Below, piece by piece: positions 60,638 to 64,000 of a stretch of DNA of 64,000 nt. Within the stretch, counting starts at the first letter, position 1. Every line of letters begins with the position of its first letter. A program made the position numbers and the translations under genes. Origin of the DNA: Amycolatopsis bullii (GTDB taxonomy: Bacteria; Actinomycetota; Actinomycetes; Mycobacteriales; Pseudonocardiaceae); NCBI RefSeq assembly GCF_014654205.1, contig NZ_BNAW01000002.1, forward strand, positions 62,001-126,000. Reading direction: 5' to 3'. The notes under the pieces were generated by a model that was given only the letters and a program-made list of their open reading frames with translations, was not told the origin of the DNA and did not search any database.

Positions 60638-60964
60638 TCAGGTCGCCCAGGTGGCCGGGACGAGGGAGTCCTCGTCGCGTTCCGGTGGCCGGCCGGGGCC
60701 GGCCGGCCCCGGCTCGTCCGGCAGCAGGTCCCCGAGCACTTCGCGGCCCTGGCGCAGGGCATCCGCCCCCGCCTGCGCGGCCAGCCGCCGGATCAGCCCG
60801 GCCAGCTCTCCCGGCGAGCGATGCAAGGCCCACCGGTCGAACCGCAGGTCCACCAGGGCGCCGTGCAGGTCGACCTCCACCGCGACGCCGTCGGCCGCCG
60901 CGGCCGCGCGGATCGCCGCCAGCCGGGTTCCGTAGCCCGGCTGCGGGTCGACGTCGCCGCTCAC
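60638..60964 (-). CDS. YbaB-like protein A
   Basis: GTG at 60964 overlaps the stop of the upstream gene (GTGA); 108 residues. Segments VAVEVDLHGALVDLRFDRWALHRSPGELAGLIRRLAAQAG match the strand-strand-helix core of the YbaB/EbfC nucleoid-protein family as it appears in actinomycete ESX loci, where the N-terminal coiled coil is reduced. The tail is acidic and disordered. It is the last gene of the four-gene minus-strand operon. Confidence 0.65.
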   Translation of the reverse strand: MSGDVDPQPGYGTRLAAIRAAAAADGVAVEVDLHGALVDLRFDRWALHRSPGELAGLIRRLAAQAGADALRQGREVLGDLLPDEPGPAGPGRPPERDEDSLVPATWAT

Positions 60965-61224
60965 TGGGCCCGCCAGCTGTCCGGTGTGGTCTCTTCCGCG
61001 GCTTCCCCGGGCTCCGGCAGGCCGAGTGCCTCGACGCCGTCCTGGGTGTGCCACAAGGAAGCCGTGGCGCGCGCCGAAGCGGCCGCCGTCAGCAGCAGGA
61101 TCCGGCGGGCCAGCTCGTCCGGTTCCAGCCGCAGCGCCGCGGCTTCCAGGGTCAGATCCTGCAGCGCCCCGCCGGGAGCGACCTCGACGGCGACCGTCCG
61201 GTCGGCGGCTTTTCCGGTGATCAC
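60961..61224 (-). CDS. YbaB-like protein B
   Basis: GTG at 61224, again in a GTGA overlap, gives 87 residues. The core TVAVEVAPGGALQDLTLEAAALRLEPDELARRILLLTAAA parallels protein A, so the two are probably diverged duplicates. The tail is acidic (PEPGEAAEETTPDSWRAQ). The role is unknown; pairing with type VII substrates is recurrent in these bacteria. Confidence 0.65.
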   Translation of the reverse strand: MITGKAADRTVAVEVAPGGALQDLTLEAAALRLEPDELARRILLLTAAASARATASLWHTQDGVEALGLPEPGEAAEETTPDSWRAQ

Positions 61225-62219
61225 GGGTGAACCCCTCCGTAGAACGTCGACGCCGAGAGCGTGTGCGTGTTCCGGCGGACGGCATCCCCGGAGTTGCCCT
61301 CGATCATCGTGACCCGGTTCCCGTCGACCTTCTCGACGATGCCGATGTGCGTGCTCGTCGCGGTGTTCTGCGGGCCGGTGCCGAAGATCAGCACGTCGCC
61401 CGGCTTCGCTTCGTGCAGCGCGTGCTTGCCGTAGGCGTGCCCGTTGCGTTCGCCCCAGTGGTAGACGTCGCCGCTGAAGGGCAGGACCGGGATCCGCACG
61501 CCCGCCTTGCGCCACATCGCCGTCGCGAACGAGGAGCACCACGCAGCGGTCGGCCCGTACGGGTTCCGGTTGCTGCCCGGAGGGTTCTCGCGGGTGCCCA
61601 GTTCTTTCCGCGCCGCGTGGACGATCTCCTGGCCCCGCCCCGAAACCACCTTCGCGGGCGCCGTCTTGTCCATCACCTCGTCGTGGGCCAGGTCCTTCCG
61701 CAGCTCCTGCAGCTTCTTCGCCGCCGCCTTGAGTTCCGCGTCGACGTGCCGCAGGGTCGACGCGGACTGCCGGGTGTACCGCGGCACCAGGTCGGCGGCG
61801 TGCCCGACGGCCCGCATCAGCGCCGCCTGCGTCCCGGCCGCGGCACCCGCGTCGAGAACCTGCTTGGCCTGGGCGGTGTACTCGTCGACCAGCCGCTGCA
61901 CGGCGGTGTGCCCGCTGTCCACTGTGGACGCCACGTGCGCGACGACCTTCTCCGCCGCCGCGCCGGCCTCGCCGGTGATCCGGAGCTCCTTCGTGAGCTT
62001 CGCGCTGTTGTGGCGGAAGCCGTCGGCGCCGCGGCCGTGCCAGTGGTCCAGGACGGTGCGGCTTTCCTTGTGGTAGGCGTCGTGCTGGGCGTCCAGCGTC
62101 CCGGCCACCTGGTGCAGGGCGTATTCGGCGCGGACGGCGTCTTCGGCCTTCCCCGCGAGCTTGTTGCGGTGCGCGACGAGGTCCTTCGCGAAGGAGCGCG
62201 CGAGCGCGGCGGTGTCCAT
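61221..62219 (-). CDS. ESX-type helical domain fused to CHAP hydrolase
   Basis: In this 332-residue protein residues 1-180 are long helices (LARSFAKDLVAHRNKLAGKAEDAV; a WHGRGADGF turn at 60-68 serves as WxG). Residues about 190-330 are a CHAP domain with nucleophile C228 (WCSSFATAM) and H291 (STHIGIVEKV), plus MIEGN. There is no signal peptide, so export through a type VII system is the simplest route. It should cut peptidoglycan cross-links or stem peptides. It lies one base from the transglycosylase gene. Confidence 0.85.
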   Translation of the reverse strand: MDTAALARSFAKDLVAHRNKLAGKAEDAVRAEYALHQVAGTLDAQHDAYHKESRTVLDHWHGRGADGFRHNSAKLTKELRITGEAGAAAEKVVAHVASTVDSGHTAVQRLVDEYTAQAKQVLDAGAAAGTQAALMRAVGHAADLVPRYTRQSASTLRHVDAELKAAAKKLQELRKDLAHDEVMDKTAPAKVVSGRGQEIVHAARKELGTRENPPGSNRNPYGPTAAWCSSFATAMWRKAGVRIPVLPFSGDVYHWGERNGHAYGKHALHEAKPGDVLIFGTGPQNTATSTHIGIVEKVDGNRVTMIEGNSGDAVRRNTHTLSASTFYGGVHP

Positions 62220-62220
62220 C

Positions 62221-62934
62221 TCAGCCCTTCCCGTTCAGCGCGGCGACGGTGGCCGTCTCGTGGTCGCGATAGGACTTCGCGGCTTTCCCGGCTGCCGACG
62301 CGAGCCCGTCGGCGTGCGCGCCGACGGCCTTGACCTGCCGCTGCAGGGCCAGCCCGAACCCGGCCAGCGCGTCGGCGAAGCCCGATTCCTCGCCGATCTT
62401 CCCGAAGCTGTCGCGGGCGATCTCGCGGACGTCGCGCAGCTGCCCGGTCGCGGTGTGCAGCGCGTCGGCGACGTGCCGGGTCCGGCGCACATAGGAGTGC
62501 AGCACCGCGTCGTCCACCCGCAGCGGCTCGCCACCCCCTCGCGCAGGGGGCTCGCCGTGGCGCTTGGTGACGTCTTGGGCGGCCTTGCGCGCGGCCGTCA
62601 GGTGGTGCTTGTACGCGCCGTTCGTGTACGTCGACCAGGGCGTGAAGTCGTGGCCGTCGCCCGAGATGCGGTTCGCGACCCGCGCGTTGGTGTCCGGGTC
62701 GAAGAGCTGGTCGTCGGACTTCAGGTGGTACTGGCGGCGGCGTTCCGGGCCGAGCGCGCCCAGCATGTTGATCTGCCAGAGACCGTAGGAATCGTCCGGT
62801 GGCGTGGCGTTGTGCGCGGTCGTCCGCCCGCCGGACTCGGCCAGCGCGACCGCGACGGCGGTGGTCAGGCCCTGGCCACGGAACCCGGCGTCGTAGGCGT
62901 GCCGGGCGATCTGCTCGGCGCTCAGCTTCGTCAT
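62221..62934 (-). CDS. lytic transglycosylase with ESX-type helical C-terminal domain
   Basis: From the ATG at 62934 the protein has 237 residues. The N-terminal SLT-like domain (1-125) shows catalytic E33 in ALAESGG, SYGLWQIN and FDPDTNARVANRIS. Residues about 140-237 are helical (LHSYVRRTRHVADALHTATG, FGLALQRQVKAVGAHADGLAS), resembling EspC/DUF2580 secretion targets, ending YRDHETATVAALNGKG. YRDHE fits the YxxxD/E export motif. No signal peptide is present. Compared with the CHAP protein next to it the order of enzyme and export domain is reversed. Confidence 0.83.
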   Translation of the reverse strand: MTKLSAEQIARHAYDAGFRGQGLTTAVAVALAESGGRTTAHNATPPDDSYGLWQINMLGALGPERRRQYHLKSDDQLFDPDTNARVANRISGDGHDFTPWSTYTNGAYKHHLTAARKAAQDVTKRHGEPPARGGGEPLRVDDAVLHSYVRRTRHVADALHTATGQLRDVREIARDSFGKIGEESGFADALAGFGLALQRQVKAVGAHADGLASAAGKAAKSYRDHETATVAALNGKG

Positions 62935-63122
62935 GGGGCGACTTTGTCCGTCCGGGTGATGGTTGCGGTAGGTGTGCTGCACGCAGGGACAAGCCGGGTG
63001 CACACGCGGCTCGGCAGCCTCAGGGCGATGGAGCGAGGGCGGCCACCCGCTCGTGCCGCTGAGTGATCGGCTCGGCGCGAGGCGGTCCGTGCCGAGGTGT
63101 GGCCCTGATCTAGGGTGGGCGC

Positions 63123-63803
63123 ATGATTCTGCGGCGTGGCCTGCTCGCGGTGGTGGCACTGGGCGCGGCGATCGTCACCGGCTGCTCCTCGGGCGGTGAC
63201 GCGTCGCTGCCCGACGCCGGCGCCCTGCTCAAGGACAGCGCGGCGGCGACGGGCGGCGTCACCAGCACGCACTTCGCGCTGAAGGTCAACGGCACCGTGC
63301 CGGGCCTGAGCGTGCACAGCGTCGACGGCGACCTGACCAAGGCCAACGGCGGCGGCGCGAAGGGCACCGGCACGCTGGAGCTGATGGGCCAGGTCGTCGA
63401 CGCCCAGTTCGTCCTGGTGGACGGCTCGCTCTACCTCAAGGGGCCCACCGGCGGGTTCCAGCGGATCCCCGCGGCGCTGAGCTCCTCGATCTACGACCCG
63501 TCCGCGATCCTCGACCCGCAGCGCGGCATCCCGAAGGTGCTGGCCTCGGTCCAGGGCCCGAAGACGGACGGGACGGAAGACGTCGGCGGCACGCCCACCT
63601 ACCGCGTCACCGGGACGGTGCCGAAGGACGCGATGGCCGCCCTGGTGCCGGGGGTGTCCTCCGACGCGAACGCCACCTTCTGGCTGCGTCAGGACGGCGG
63701 TCACCTGCCGGTCAAGGCTTCGCTCGGGTTCGCCGGCAACGCGAGTGTGGACGTCACGCTGTCCGATGTGGACAAGCCGGTCACCGTGACCGCGCCGGCG
63801 TGA
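63123..63803 (+). CDS. lprG: LprG/LppX-family lipoprotein
   Basis: The product is 226 residues with lipobox VTGCS (Cys 21). The mature part has the LppX_LprAFG pattern: [72 protein letters not shown], and [16 protein letters not shown]. In mycobacteria LprG carries triacylated lipids to the cell surface with the MFS protein P55. Here too an MFS gene follows with a GTGA overlap. A TAGGGT box at 63111-63116 lies 6 bases before the ATG, so the transcript may be leaderless. Confidence 0.9.
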   Translation: MILRRGLLAVVALGAAIVTGCSSGGDASLPDAGALLKDSAAATGGVTSTHFALKVNGTVPGLSVHSVDGDLTKANGGGAKGTGTLELMGQVVDAQFVLVDGSLYLKGPTGGFQRIPAALSSSIYDPSAILDPQRGIPKVLASVQGPKTDGTEDVGGTPTYRVTGTVPKDAMAALVPGVSSDANATFWLRQDGGHLPVKASLGFAGNASVDVTLSDVDKPVTVTAPA

Positions 63804-64000
63804 CCGGGCCGGTCACCTCGCGCGGCGGCCGCGCGCTCGCCGTCGGCGCCGGTGGTCTCGCCGTGCTGCTCGGCGCGCTGGACACCTACGTCGTGGTCGG
63901 TCTGCTGCGGCAGATCATCGACGACCTGAGCGTTCCGGTGAACCGGCTGGAGATCGTCACGCCGGTCATCACCGGCTACCTGCTCGGCTACGTGGCCGCC
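63800..64000 (+). CDS. P55-like MFS transporter, N-terminal part (runs off the edge)
   Basis: GTG at 63800 overlaps the lprG stop. The 67 residues visible start [18 protein letters not shown], then the first helix [21 protein letters not shown] with the LDxYVV motif of the DHA2-like P55 group, and the second helix [15 protein letters not shown]. Pairing with lprG is the basis for the P55 call. The rest lies outside the window. Confidence 0.85.
   Translation, partial: MTGPVTSRGGRALAVGAGGLAVLLGALDTYVVVGLLRQIIDDLSVPVNRLEIVTPVITGYLLGYVAA

Noticed and set aside
1..64000. Insertion sequences, integrases or prophage genes that might explain the damaged patch
   Set aside because: I found no transposase, integrase or terminal inverted repeat pair in any frame, so the rearrangement at 50.3-51.0 kb has no visible mobile element.

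Overview
The window is about 70% GC throughout, genes overlap by ATGA/GTGA junctions, GTG starts are common, and the content includes a calerythrin-like calcium protein, an AfsR-type regulator, ESX-type secretion genes, an LprG-P55 pair and GAF-ANTAR/STAS stress genes. This points to a filamentous actinomycete of the Pseudonocardiaceae, most likely Amycolatopsis or a close relative. That assignment is inference from gene content, not from a marker gene.

Left part (1-23 kb). An N-truncated nSTAND1-WD40 protein runs off the left edge. Beside it are two secreted peptidoglycan hydrolases (a GH73 glucosaminidase and a CHAP amidase/endopeptidase) that share an unusual tail of seven ~39-residue repeats each, and a large AfsR-like regulator lies just upstream on the same strand. 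An XRE regulator / ImmA-IrrE peptidase / seven-helix membrane protein cassette is divergent from it. There follow a LysR gene, a secreted protein, a second XRE-type regulator, a trypsin, and an operon of amino-acid-type ABC permease, ATPase, binding lipoprotein and CocE/NonD hydrolase. That operon lies behind a 32-bp palindrome facing an ArsR-type regulator. A GH27 alpha-galactosidase closes this part.

Middle (23-42 kb). Two divergent, tightly overlapped operons look like an orphan specialised-metabolite locus. Nine genes run left: two AMP-forming ligases, a family III CoA-transferase, two methyltransferases, an FAD oxidoreductase, a UbiA prenyltransferase and two DegT aminotransferases. Six run right: two Gfo/Idh dehydrogenases, a TIM-barrel isomerase, an M20 deacylase, an Ldh2-type dehydrogenase and a small conserved protein. 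There is no PKS, NRPS or terpene synthase core. The logic suggests an amino-sugar or aminocyclitol-like unit, an activated acid and a prenyl group being joined. A strong hairpin separates this from calerythrin, a nucleotide-sugar dehydrogenase and a small secreted protein.

Right part (42-64 kb). A bacterial LEG1 homologue, a methyltransferase and a DUF1883 protein come first. Next is an IclR-controlled catabolic unit (MFS importer, CoA-transferase, HMG-CoA-lyase-like enzyme). Region 49.3-53.3 kb is damaged: an alpha/beta hydrolase and an Asp23 protein each carry one single-base frameshift, and remnants of an SDR, an MFS transporter and a STAS protein are fused end to end. After it come a double ricin-type lectin with an N-terminal motif of extracellular contractile injection system cargo, and then an ESX/type VII secretion substrate region: PPE/WXG-like proteins, EspG, two YbaB-like proteins, and CHAP and lytic transglycosylase enzymes carrying ESX-like helical domains. 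An LprG lipoprotein and the start of its P55-type MFS partner end the window.
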